Source: Halomonas sp. HL-93
GTDB taxonomy: Bacteria > Pseudomonadota > Gammaproteobacteria > Pseudomonadales > Halomonadaceae
NCBI RefSeq assembly: GCF_900086985.1
Contig: NZ_LT593974.1
Coordinates: forward strand, 3,038,001 to 3,102,000
DNA: 64,000 bases
Direction: 5' to 3'
Positions within the stretch are counted from its first letter, which is position 1, and each line of letters begins with the position of its first letter. The notes beneath the pieces were generated by a model, which saw only the letters and a program-made list of their open reading frames with translations, was not told the origin of the DNA and did not search any database. The translations under genes were made by a program, and so were the position numbers. Shown here in pieces: positions 44,975 to 53,064 of this stretch.

Positions 44975-45166
44975 ATGGAACAACTAACAGGTGGCTGTCT
45001 CTGCGGTAAGATCCGAATCGTGGCCAATGGAGAGCCGCTCCGGGTAGGTATTTGCCACTGTATGGATTGTCGCAAGCATCACGGGGCGCTTTTCTATGCG
45101 GCGGCGGATTACCCCAAGCAAGCTGTCGTTATCGAAGGCGAACCACACAGTTACCGCCGGAGCTGA
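44975..45166 (+). pseudogene. Truncated GFA (CENP-V/GFA domain) protein
   Basis: From ATG 44975 the frame reads MEQLTGGCLCGKIRIVANGE, then GICHCMDCRKHHGALFYAAA, the zinc-cysteine start of glutathione-dependent formaldehyde-activating-enzyme-like proteins (normally about 130 residues), and ends after 63 residues at SYRRS. The second cysteine pair is missing. The sequence changes to a different gene relic at about 45154. Confidence 0.8.
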
Positions 45167-45423
45167 CCGGGCCGGACGCCGATCAGTACGACATCATCGG
45201 TACCAAGACCACCTACCGGCTGGCCCAGCGGGCCTCAAGCTACGTAGTGCTCAAATACGAGCACCCGGTGTTTCGTCGTAAGGGCACGAACCAAAAACCG
45301 GTAGTCTACAACGTCTTCCAGTGGTGCCGCGATCAACTGGAACAGGGTGAACTGCTCAGCCGCGAAGCGAGCCTGCCGGTGTTAATGGAGGCTCGGTGGA
45401 CACCCACCCTAAAAAATAGCTAA
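45154..45423 (+). mobile_element. Probable relic of an IS66-group transposase
   Basis: The frame reads PPELTGPDADQYDIIGTKTT, YRLAQRASSYVVLKYEHPVF, a pattern close to the IS66 transposase zinc-finger region (DYEVIGEKVTYRLAQRPASYVVLKY-like), then VYNVFQWCRDQLEQGELLSR, which resembles a later part of such proteins. If so, a large internal deletion joined the two. It is different from the intact IS66 element at 54863. Assignment from remembered motifs only. Confidence 0.45.
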
Positions 45424-45454
45424 CCGCTATTGTTCCAGTAAGCTTGATAGCGTC

Positions 45455-46684
45455 TTATCGTGCATGTCCTGTTTGCCTGCTGTTTGCCTGGCTTGGCCAG
45501 AGCGAACCGAGCGTCGATCGCGCCCAACCGGTCTCCGGTGCTCGCTCGACAAAACGCTGCCCTATCAACTGGTGCGCTTCCGGGCCAGGGTGCAACGCAT
45601 CCGGCAGCGGCCAGCGCTGATGATCATCCGGACCATAAAGCTCGCAACCGTCAAGATAAAACAGCTGTTTGTCGGTGCTCATCCGTCGGTGGATCAACCC
45701 AGCCAACTGAGTACGGATCGATTGCAAGGTCAGCTTGCCGGTCGCGCTATCCTCATCGTTACCTGTCGCCTGAAAGCGAATCTGGCCCTGCGCCAACGCC
45801 TGGGCGTCGAATGCGCCCGGCCCCGGTGTGGTTTCGTGAATCGGGCAATACAGCGGTGATATCACCAACAGCGGCGTATACGGTTGCCGGTCACGGATCA
45901 CATCGAGGAATCCCAGCACCGCCGGTCCAAAGGCACGCGCCCGCATCACATCGCTGTTCACCAAGTTGATACCCAGCTTCAAACTGATCAGGTCGGCTTC
46001 GCTCTGGGCAATTACCCGAGCGATAAAGGGATCCAGTAATGCACTGCCGCTGAAACCGAGATTGACCAAATCGAGCCCCGTCTGCATCGCCACCTGCGCC
46101 GGCCAGATGCCCGCGGCACTGGCGGCATTGGAACCCTGGCTGATAGAGCTGCCGTAATGTAACCAGATGGGTTGGTCCGATTCGGCATCGGTCAGCAATT
46201 CAGCATCGCTGCGCAGGTCGAACAGTTCAACGGTTTCGTTGTACGGCAGCCAGATGTCGACCTTTTTGTCGCCCTCGGGCAAACCATCAAAACGCAAACT
46301 GTTGATGTCGCCGCTTTGCTGGTGAGTCTTGCCGCTGCTTAGATCAAAACTGATTTCCGTGGCGCTCTTCGGTGTCGCCAGAGAATAGCATTGACCGTCG
46401 ACGCACAGCTCAAACTGCCCCTCGGGTCGGCGCGGCATGCCGACATAACCAAAACGGGTGACCCGGGTATTCAGCTCTATCCACCTGGCTCGGGTGCGCA
46501 GGGTAAGACGCACACCGGCTGGCATGGACTCGGCCATGGCAAGGCCCGGGTCTGAATAATAATCACGCGCCCAGTTCGGCAAGCGATGCGGCACCAAAGC
46601 CTCACCGCGATATTCAATATCGGCGGCGCCTTTGATAAAGGCGGATTGCATGGGGGTAACCCAATCGGCAGAAGACGTTGTCAT
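45455..46684 (-). CDS. SGNH/GDSL-type hydrolase
   Basis: 409 residues from the ATG at 46684 (GGAG five bases upstream); the frame opens at 46843. The N-terminal 180 residues form a beta-rich domain of carbohydrate-esterase type (ARWIELNTRVTRFGYVGMPR). The catalytic part has the serine in WLHYGSSISQGSNAASAAG (about residue 195), the glycine/asparagine blocks VNLGFSGSALLDP and LKLGINLVNSD, and the DALHPGPEAH motif with the catalytic Asp/His near 375. It probably de-esterifies a lipid or sugar ester. The TetR gene 31 bp upstream is its likely regulator. Confidence 0.85.
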   Translation of the reverse strand: MTTSSADWVTPMQSAFIKGAADIEYRGEALVPHRLPNWARDYYSDPGLAMAESMPAGVRLTLRTRARWIELNTRVTRFGYVGMPRRPEGQFELCVDGQCYSLATPKSATEISFDLSSGKTHQQSGDINSLRFDGLPEGDKKVDIWLPYNETVELFDLRSDAELLTDAESDQPIWLHYGSSISQGSNAASAAGIWPAQVAMQTGLDLVNLGFSGSALLDPFIARVIAQSEADLISLKLGINLVNSDVMRARAFGPAVLGFLDVIRDRQPYTPLLVISPLYCPIHETTPGPGAFDAQALAQGQIRFQATGNDEDSATGKLTLQSIRTQLAGLIHRRMSTDKQLFYLDGCELYGPDDHQRWPLPDALHPGPEAHQLIGQRFVERAPETGWARSTLGSLWPSQANSRQTGHAR

Positions 46685-46715
46685 CTTGGCTCCAAAGCGA
46701 AACTGGAACATGAAA

Positions 46716-47285
46716 TCAGACCGGCCAATGTCGTAACGCTTGGTCGAGCGCGTCCAGAGTGCGTTCCCAGGAGATCTGCGCCTCGACTGCGGTGTGTGCA
46801 AAACCACCGGCCGATTCGAGTGTGGTGTAACCCAGGAAAACACTGCCCAGAAAGCGGATGGCGTGAGTCTGTTCGTTATCGCTCAGACCATAGGCTTGTA
46901 ACACGGCACCCAGCATGCGCGACAACTTAACCCCAGAACTGCTGGCGGCCACGGCATCGCTCAGTGGATAACGAGCGGCGACAAAACGTCCCGGATGCGC
47001 CTGAGCATAATCGCGATAAGCGTTGGCGAGCGCGATCAACGCATTTTTACCGGAGCGGCCGGCAATGGCTTCGCTAGCGCGGTCGGCTAGCTCATCAAGC
47101 GCCAATAGCGCCAAGCGGACTTTCAGGTCTTCAGAGTTTTTTAGGTGGGAATAAAGACTGGCGACTTTGACGTCAAACCGACGGGCGAGCGCCGACAGTG
47201 TGACCTGCTCAAAACCCAGATCATCGGCCATTTCGGCACCGGCCTGAGTCAACTTGAATGCTGTTAAACCTGCGCGACCGGCCAT
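46716..47285 (-). CDS. TetR-family transcriptional regulator
   Basis: 189 residues. Helix-turn-helix: GFEQVTLSALARRFDVKVAS and LYSHLKNSEDLKVRLALLAL. The C-terminal WHG/TetR_C_33-like domain includes RDYAQAHPGRFVAARYPLSD and FLGYTTLESAGGFAHT. First gene of an operon with the SGNH hydrolase. Upstream, CTATAGCCATTAG and TTATAGCTTCTAG (47321-47362) form an imperfect repeat that may be its operator. Confidence 0.87.
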   Translation of the reverse strand: MAGRAGLTAFKLTQAGAEMADDLGFEQVTLSALARRFDVKVASLYSHLKNSEDLKVRLALLALDELADRASEAIAGRSGKNALIALANAYRDYAQAHPGRFVAARYPLSDAVAASSSGVKLSRMLGAVLQAYGLSDNEQTHAIRFLGSVFLGYTTLESAGGFAHTAVEAQISWERTLDALDQALRHWPV

Positions 47286-47702
47286 AACACCGTCTCCTGA
47301 ATCAACCGGCGTGCAGGATATCCTATAGCCATTAGGTTTTCAATTAATACTTATAGCTTCTAGCGAAAGGCTCCGGAGACACCCATGCCTTATGAGCTTC
47401 GGAATATTCGACGTGAACATTGGTTGCCACCCTTCCCTGCCGTGGAGCGATATGACCGGGATCGGGAAGATTGTGCAGGTTCAAGGGCTGCCGCTTAGGT
47501 CAGAAGGCAAGCGGGTAATACTTTTGCAATACCAGATGCTGACAGCTCAATGGAGTGTATTAATGACTGGGATCGCCTACCTACTCTATTAAAATAAAGA
47601 CTCTCTCATTCTAACTAATCCGAGCAAAGCCGCGTCTACACTTGCTCTAATTGCAGCCTACTCTGCCCGACGCTTATCCTCGAAACGCTTGCGGTATAGC
47701 GT
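47286..47702. other. Intergenic stretch with possible gene fragment
   Basis: Between TetR and the AbiEi relic. At 47384 a plus-strand frame reads MPYELRNIRREHWLPPFPAV, ERYDRDREDCAGSRAAA and stops after about 37 codons; it may be the 5' end of a lost gene, family not recognised. Nothing else is supportable. Confidence 0.3.
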
Positions 47703-48232
47703 TTATCCCAAGTGCTCATCCAAGTCCCTCGGTAACGTGATCTGATAAGTCGGGTGTAGACGACCACCGGGCACCAGAACGCGTTTACCGCTGCCGAGCA
47801 CCCCATCTAACGAGATTCGATTTAGCCATGCATGCTGGTGCCGATTCGCCAAGTCGAGAAACAGTCGCTTAGCCTTGATGCTGCTGCAATGGCGCAGCAG
47901 CGCCGTCACGCGCCTTGGGCCCAGTGTTGCCAAACTCTGCATAAGCGTATCCGCAGTGAAATCAGGTACCGGCCAGTCAAACGGGGGCTTGCCGCAGAAC
48001 TCAAATCGACCAGACATAGACAACTGACCAAGCCAACCAGGCGGTCGAGTAGACCCGTAAATCGTTACCGTGGCAGCTCCACCGAGCCGGAGATACCAGC
48101 CAACCGCTGGCGACATAGCGCGCCACAAGGCTTCTCGAATAGCCATGCGCCTGCAGCCAGCGGCTGGAGACTAAATCAGAGTCTCCTAGGCTGGCTAGCA
48201 AGTGGTTTAATTTTGATGATTTTGCTCACTCA
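47703..48232 (-). pseudogene. Second AbiEi-type gene, decayed
   Basis: The minus strand has an N-terminal piece (DLVSSRWLQAHGYSRSLVAR, YVASGWLVSPAR) like the AbiEi winged helix and, in another frame, a C-terminal piece (YLRLGGAATVTIYGSTRPPG, then SSIKAKRLFLDLANRHQHAW and KRVLVPGGRLHPTYQITLP). The region between (about 30-40 codons with the LGGTALE-type part) is deleted with a frame change at about 48095. The expected start ATG at about 48232 (MSEQNH) is also out of frame. No toxin gene follows. Confidence 0.8.
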
Positions 48233-48441
48233 TAGTGAACATAATGCGGCTTTAAAAAACTCTGTCCTGTGAACGCAAGGTTTACCTAAAGGACTGTTTG
48301 ATCACTATAGGTGAGCCTATTAGCTATATCCTGAACCCACGATATTACGCCTGCGTAAAAAGGGGCGTTTTCAACACTCACTCAAGAGTTGCTTACCCAC
48401 GGAATTCAAAGGAATGTCTGCCATCCTCTGCACATAGACGC

Positions 48442-48470
48442 AAAAAGGGCAGTCACTTGGACTGCCCTTT
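48442..48470 (-). terminator. Rho-independent terminator
   Basis: Arms AAAGGGCAGTC (48444-48454) and GACTGCCCTTT (48460-48470) with a 5-base loop; on the minus strand the stem is followed by a T run (CCCTTTTTG). It would end transcription of the membrane-protein gene at 48552-49562. The rest of 48233-48551 has no gene. Confidence 0.85.
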
Positions 48471-48551
48471 CATTGGCTAACGGCCATTCTGATGATCAGC
48501 AGCCATGCTCGATGCGTTTGTTAAGCTGGGCTTGGTTGCTTGATTATGGCG

Positions 48552-49562
48552 TTAGGTATCGAACTGCGGTGAAGTGACGGGTGCCTGCGTTGACGGCTCT
48601 GCCATTGCCACCTCTGCGGAGGAAAGCTGTTTCGAAGGCTTGGTTAACAAATAAATCTGAGCGCCAATGCTGATAGGCAATAGGCTGAGCCCGATTGTTT
48701 TGGCCAGTAGAAACAGCCACTTATTATCATAAAACTCGTTTATTGCCAGCCAGAGCGTACCGCCTTCGATGACGACTATCAGGCCTATACCCCAGCATAA
48801 AATTGCCGCCGTAGCATCGGTAAAACTGTTCAATCGCTTGGCGACTAGCGTGAGGATCCAGATGCCTCCCAGGACACCCAGTAGCAGCAGACAAAAGCCA
48901 CCGATCTGTAATATTGAATTGCCTGCCCCGTAGTAGTACGTACCATATAGGTTATTGAGACGCCAAACCGTGATGCCGCTAATTGCGACGCCCATCACGC
49001 CGATCACCAAGTGGGCTAACAGGTAACGGCGCAAGAAAGCCAGGCAGTCCAGTTGCTTCTCCGCAGGCATGTCCGGCCGCTGGCGCATGAGCGCATGTGA
49101 CGGTTCATCATCGCGAAGAGAACGTAACGTGAACCCCATGAACAGTGCCACGATGCCTATTGTTGCCAACACCACTATCGATAGTAGCGGATACCCCAAC
49201 TGCTCCTCCATACCATTCGTTGCCACCCAATGGATCATTTTGGCAATAGCCCCCAATGAGTAGGTGCCGATCCCGGCGAGACTACCCCAGCCTCGGCCGA
49301 AGGCATTGATACCCACGATGATGTGCAGAACGATCAACGCGAGATCAATGGATACGTACGGGGTGAAATAGCTAGTCCAAAAATCAACGTCAGAAAAGTA
49401 GCGTGGCGTCATGTCCCATAAGAAATATTCTTGACGCCAAAGAAGAGCATTACCTACCTGTATGCTCAATAACAGGTAGGCAGCCAGCCAGTAGCGGTGC
49501 CGGTCCAGGCGCGGCTCGTTTATAGAGCGGAACCAGTAAAGTTCTTTCAAGATGTGAAACAT
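48552..49562 (-). CDS. Polytopic membrane protein, unknown
   Basis: 336 residues with about eight hydrophobic helices in two groups of four, split by a charged loop (LRSLRDDEPSHALMRQRPDM) near residue 150. Starts LYWFRSINEPRLDRHRYWLA. Phenylalanine/tyrosine-rich first loop (LWRQEYFLWDMTPRYFSDVD). Ends with a proline-rich tail. No family recognised; the two halves could be an internal duplication. Single-gene unit with its own terminator. Possibly a sensor or a channel; no function is inferred. Confidence 0.75.
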   Translation of the reverse strand: MFHILKELYWFRSINEPRLDRHRYWLAAYLLLSIQVGNALLWRQEYFLWDMTPRYFSDVDFWTSYFTPYVSIDLALIVLHIIVGINAFGRGWGSLAGIGTYSLGAIAKMIHWVATNGMEEQLGYPLLSIVVLATIGIVALFMGFTLRSLRDDEPSHALMRQRPDMPAEKQLDCLAFLRRYLLAHLVIGVMGVAISGITVWRLNNLYGTYYYGAGNSILQIGGFCLLLLGVLGGIWILTLVAKRLNSFTDATAAILCWGIGLIVVIEGGTLWLAINEFYDNKWLFLLAKTIGLSLLPISIGAQIYLLTKPSKQLSSAEVAMAEPSTQAPVTSPQFDT

Positions 49563-49782
49563 ATCATTCCCTTGGAATTACAGTGACATTAGAGGTGGGC
49601 GTACAGTTGTTGAACAGCAAAACTGATAGTGACCAACAGTCGTTAAACCGAGTTTAAAAAATTTTCCAAACTTTAAAACCTCGACCACGCCCTCCCCAAT
49701 AATACTTTGTCGCTACTATCCTTTGTAGCCTAATTATAATTATTTAAATACAATGACGCTTTATGCATTTATTAAGCGCTTC

Positions 49783-49842
49783 GACATTGGGTGTGGAATT
49801 CGTCTGCTCTACCCATATCACCTAGACGCTCCACCACAGACA
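49783..49842 (-). repeat. Copy 2 of the segment repeated beside AbiE-type loci
   Basis: Starts CTTCGACATTGGGTGTGGAA and ends CTAGACGCTCCACCACAGA; the copy at 43544-43600 has the same two blocks. The middle differs in length by about 7 bases. Lies 3' of the second AbiEii relic. Upstream 49563-49782 is AT-rich with no gene. Confidence 0.6.
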
Positions 49843-50067
49843 AAGATCGCGCGGATGCTGGCGATCCACGGCTGTGTGCAACTTGCCGCCGAACAGGTCT
49901 TCGAAAGAGACGATCTGCATGTCTGCATAGCCGAACTCATCTTCAACGGCTTCGAAGACGGTAAGCGTTTCAGGATCGTGCAAGATGCCGTGTGTAACCG
50001 GCGAGGTTTCGACCTTGATCTCAGCACCGCCCATGCAAGCAAGAAGATCGGGGCTTGGTGGGCGCAT
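49822..50067 (-). pseudogene. AbiEii-type toxin, internal fragment
   Basis: The frame reads GAEIKVETSPVTHGILHDPE, EAVEDEFGYADMQIVSFEDL, FGGKLHTAVDRQHPRDL and then runs out at WWSV. These are central blocks of AbiEii nucleotidyltransferase toxins (VETSPV..., VSFEDLYGGKLHAALDRQHPRDLFD). Both ends are missing. It complements the deletion at 43627-43849, which lost just this part, but they are separate copies. Upstream lies a scrap of AbiEi. Confidence 0.8.
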
Positions 50068-50097
50068 TTAGTGGCAGCTTGCTGAGCCAGTTGGGTA
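50065..50097 (-). pseudogene. Scrap of an AbiEi-type gene
   Basis: GGCAGCTTGCTGAGCCAGTT followed by GGGT matches the stretch around 44289-44312 in the intact AbiEi gene (codons for NWLSKLL). Same orientation and order as AbiEi-AbiEii, so this is the remains of a third locus. Confidence 0.55.
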
Positions 50098-50127
50098 GGC
50101 CTACTGCTACCGCTAGCCAAATCAAAC

Positions 50128-50157
50128 AAATCAAATCAAATCAAATCAAATCAAATC
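50128..50157. repeat. Six tandem copies of AAATC
   Basis: AAATC is repeated six times perfectly at 50128-50157, preceded by an imperfect AAATCAAAC. It covers the stop codon of the LysR gene on the minus strand (TGA at 50151-50153), so copy-number slippage would not alter the protein, but could alter the 3' end of its mRNA. Confidence 0.9.
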
Positions 50158-51083
50158 ATGAGCCGAGTATCGGTATGCTGAGTCATCTCACTCAGCACAT
50201 GTCGGCCTACCTGATTCAACGGCTGCTTTTTAGGCCAGAAGGCAATCAGGTTCCGGTAACGTCGGGGGGATAACGGCAACGTCACCACGTTGGCCGTCGG
50301 CTTATTATTTAACGCCAATGTGGGCACCAGGCTCACGCCCACATCTCCAGCGACCATCTGCAATAACGTTCGCGTATCGCGTACCCAGAAATCCACCTGG
50401 AAGGTATCGACCTCCTCCAACGAGTGAGCAAATATCTGCTGGATCAGCGCCTCACAACCGCCTGACGACATAACAAGCGGGTGCTCCGACAGTTCCGCCA
50501 CCGTCACGCTGGCTTGTTTGCTGAGTGGATGGCTTGCGGGCAGCACGGCAACAATCTCGTCCTTCTTTAATAGCTGCCAATCAAAGTGCTCACGCCAATA
50601 GGTTGGGTTCAACTGGGTGACATCGGTTGTGACGCCCATATTGATCACGCCGCTTTCCACCCACTCCTTTATCTCTTCTTCCATGCCCTCCAGTACAAGA
50701 CTGATGGCGTCCGGGTAGCGGCTTGCAAAGTTCGCAAGCTGGAGCGACAACCAGCCAGATAAGGCGCTGGGAATAACGCCTATTTTCAGTGATTCATCCG
50801 CCTCATTATGAAACTGCCCCACCTGCTGGCTTAATACCTGAAGCTCACCCACAACCTTCCTGGCGCTAGTAAGCACTAACTCTCCTAACGCGGTGGGCAC
50901 CAGCCCTTCTGGGCTTTTTATGATCAGCGGGCCGCCCGCCAGCTTCTCCAGCGCCTGCATGGAGTGACTCACACCCGACTGGCTAACGCCAAGGCGCTCC
51001 GCCGCACGGGTATAAGACTGTTCTTCCGCCACGGCCATCAGCGCGCGAAGTTGGGCAATGGAGATATCCGCCCCTCTGATCAT
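50151..51083 (-). CDS. LysR-family transcriptional regulator
   Basis: 310 residues from the ATG at 51083 (AGGAG five bases upstream). Helix-turn-helix: SYTRAAERLGVSQSGVSHSM, QALEKLAGGPLIIKSPEGLV. The effector domain has ANFASRYPDAISLVLEGMEE and DVGVSLVPTLALNNK. Divergent from the EamA transporter at 51183 (99-bp gap), which it probably regulates. Its stop lies within the AAATC repeats. Confidence 0.9.
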   Translation of the reverse strand: MIRGADISIAQLRALMAVAEEQSYTRAAERLGVSQSGVSHSMQALEKLAGGPLIIKSPEGLVPTALGELVLTSARKVVGELQVLSQQVGQFHNEADESLKIGVIPSALSGWLSLQLANFASRYPDAISLVLEGMEEEIKEWVESGVINMGVTTDVTQLNPTYWREHFDWQLLKKDEIVAVLPASHPLSKQASVTVAELSEHPLVMSSGGCEALIQQIFAHSLEEVDTFQVDFWVRDTRTLLQMVAGDVGVSLVPTLALNNKPTANVVTLPLSPRRYRNLIAFWPKKQPLNQVGRHVLSEMTQHTDTRLMI

Positions 51084-51182
51084 CACAACTCCTCATGGCG
51101 ACCATGACCTAATCGAGTTTCCAGCGGCATGTAAGCGGCTTCTATGCTGGCCCTTCCCTTATCATCGTGACCCGGAGCCCGC

Positions 51183-52022
51183 ATGTCTATCGCCCTTGCG
51201 TTAAGCGCCATGGTACTGCTCGGCAGTACGCACTTTATCAATGGTTTGCTCGCCCGTTTTTACCCACCGCTCAACATTGCGTTTTATACCCATCTGGGCG
51301 GCGCGCTTGTCGGTTTTGCAGGCGCACTGCTCTTTTCCAACTGGGAGCCAAACGTGTGGATATGGGGCGCGCTGGCGGGCATCGGCTCCGCCCTTGGAGG
51401 ATGGCTGCTTTACCAAGGGTTATCGGGGGCGCCCTTCGCCATCGTGGTGCCTGTTAGCGCTGTCGCGATGGTGACCATCGCCCTTGGACTCTCGCTGATT
51501 TTCCTGGGCGAGCGACCCAACGCGTGGGTATGGCTAGGCGTGATGATTGCCCTACCCGCCATATGGTTAACCGCGGGCGGGGGCAAACCGAGCAAAATGC
51601 GGATGAATAGCGGCACCAAAACGGGCCTGCTATTGGGTTTAGGCGCAGGCTTAGGATTTGCCTTGCAGCTTCACTTCCTTGGCCAAGTGCCTGAGCGAAG
51701 CGCTATCTATGGCATCGCCCTCTGCATGCTCAGCGGCGGCGTATGTTGTCTGCCCTTTTATCAACACGCACACCCAGTAAGAAAGCGCTTCCCACTGCTG
51801 GCAACCACAGCGGGCGGCATCAGTGCACTGGGGCTCACGCTGTATGCGCTATCACGGGAAGGACAACTTGCCATCATCAGCATCGTGATTGTGTCGATGT
51901 ACCCGCTGATACCGGTCGTGTTTGGCTCGTTGGTGCGTAGGGAAAGGGTTAGCGGCGCCGGTATGGCAGGCGTGGCGCTTTCAATTTTGGCGATGGTGTT
52001 GATTGTGGCGGGCAGTGATTAA
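51183..52022 (+). CDS. EamA-family (DMT) transporter
   Basis: 279 residues with about ten hydrophobic segments: SIALALSAMVLLGSTHFING at the start, GALAGIGSALGGWLLYQGLS near 60, GLLLGLGAGLGFALQLHFLG near 147 and LAIISIVIVSMYPLIPVVFG near 228, followed by the conserved LVRRERVSGAGMAGVALSIL end. Inner-membrane exporter of unknown substrate. Its 3' end and trailing 60 bp recur at 41441. Confidence 0.88.
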   Translation: MSIALALSAMVLLGSTHFINGLLARFYPPLNIAFYTHLGGALVGFAGALLFSNWEPNVWIWGALAGIGSALGGWLLYQGLSGAPFAIVVPVSAVAMVTIALGLSLIFLGERPNAWVWLGVMIALPAIWLTAGGGKPSKMRMNSGTKTGLLLGLGAGLGFALQLHFLGQVPERSAIYGIALCMLSGGVCCLPFYQHAHPVRKRFPLLATTAGGISALGLTLYALSREGQLAIISIVIVSMYPLIPVVFGSLVRRERVSGAGMAGVALSILAMVLIVAGSD

Positions 52023-52130
52023 ACAACCGCAACGGGAGAAGTAGCGAATAGCCAAGCTATTAACCCAAGAAGTCTAGATATCGATTGGCTTGGCGCGAGC
52101 ACGTAGCGCACGGGCCACCGCTGCAAGCGC

Positions 52131-52535
52131 TTATTGGACTTGTACACGCAACGACGCGCCGCCACCTACGTTGAACGAGTCTTCAATGCGTTCAACATGA
52201 CGAGGCAGTGTGTTGGGGGGAAGGTCGCATCTGTGGAAACACCGAATATCGTCGGCTTCATCGCTAAGGCGAATAGCGCCGCCCGTTCGAGTGCATAGAA
52301 AAGCAAACGCCACGGTTTCCTGCTCGGGCACAGAATAAACACCGACAAGGTAGTCGACTCTCACAACAAGGCCAACTTCTTCCAGAACTTCACGCTGTGC
52401 GGCTTTCCACGGCGCTTCCAGGCGTTCAACTTTTCCGCCAGGTAAATTCCATGCATCAAAATCTGTTCGATGACAAAGCAAAACCCTTGATGCATCGTCC
52501 AGAATGACTGCGAATGCCCCGAGATTATGCATCAT
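52131..52535 (-). CDS. NUDIX hydrolase
   Basis: 134 residues from the ATG at 52535 (GGGAG upstream); the frame opens at 52622. The Nudix box GKVERLEAPWKAAQREVLEE followed by VGL matches G-x5-E-x7-R-E-x2-E-E-x-G with all metal-binding glutamates. It hydrolyses a nucleoside diphosphate linked to X; the substrate is unknown. The gene sits between the intact EamA gene and a relic of the other EamA gene, so it came with a rearrangement. Confidence 0.9.
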   Translation of the reverse strand: MMHNLGAFAVILDDASRVLLCHRTDFDAWNLPGGKVERLEAPWKAAQREVLEEVGLVVRVDYLVGVYSVPEQETVAFAFLCTRTGGAIRLSDEADDIRCFHRCDLPPNTLPRHVERIEDSFNVGGGASLRVQVQ

Positions 52536-52577
52536 AAATCTCCCTAGGTTTTGTACGAAAAGTTGGCTCTTAAGCAA

Positions 52578-52860
52578 TGTCCGTCGAACGCGCGCCTTTC
52601 CTGTTCGCCGGTTGACAACCAAAGCGATATTGATCGTGGGCGCCTACGCCCCACAGCTGATCATTGTGAATACCAGGGTGGCAAGGGCCTATCAAATTGC
52701 CCCTTCGGCGTTGATCGGCATCTTTGATTACGCCTACCTCATCTTTGCCAGCCTTTGGAGCTACCTGCTATTCAGTGAAGTGCCCGATGCCATGGCTTGG
52801 CTGGGTATGGGCATGATTTCAATAGCGGGGGTGATGGTGTTACGGCAACGGCGTATTTAA
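52578..52860 (+). pseudogene. 3' relic of the other EamA transporter gene
   Basis: VERAPFLFAG, an in-frame TGA, then ILIVGAYAPQLIIVNTRVAR, AYQIAPSALIGIFDYAYLIF and LLFSEVPDAMAWLGMGMI match the last 95 codons of the gene at 42532 (ERAPFLFTGWQPLDATTLAI and on). A stop replaces W and a few codons are missing at about 52614. The rest of the gene is absent. Confidence 0.88.
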
Positions 52861-53064
52861 AGCTGCAAAAGAATTGCACCGTCAGTCGGCCATTGCATCC
52901 ACGCAGAACTCGATAGGTGCACAGTAGACATGCTATTCAGCCCTAAAAAACTTGATCATTTTAGCGGCGATTTCATCCGGTTGTTCCTCTAGAAAGTCTA
53001 TTATTAAAAAATTGACAAAAAAGTCAATTTAAATTAAATATAAGAAAACCTTGGAGATCTTTAT

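Noticed and set aside
44824..45009. 61-codon ORF after the AbiEi promoter
   Set aside because: Overlaps the GFA relic in another frame, with no ribosome site or recognisable content.
50128..50157. Short tandem repeats as a CRISPR array
   Set aside because: Five-base units without spacers; no cas genes in the window.
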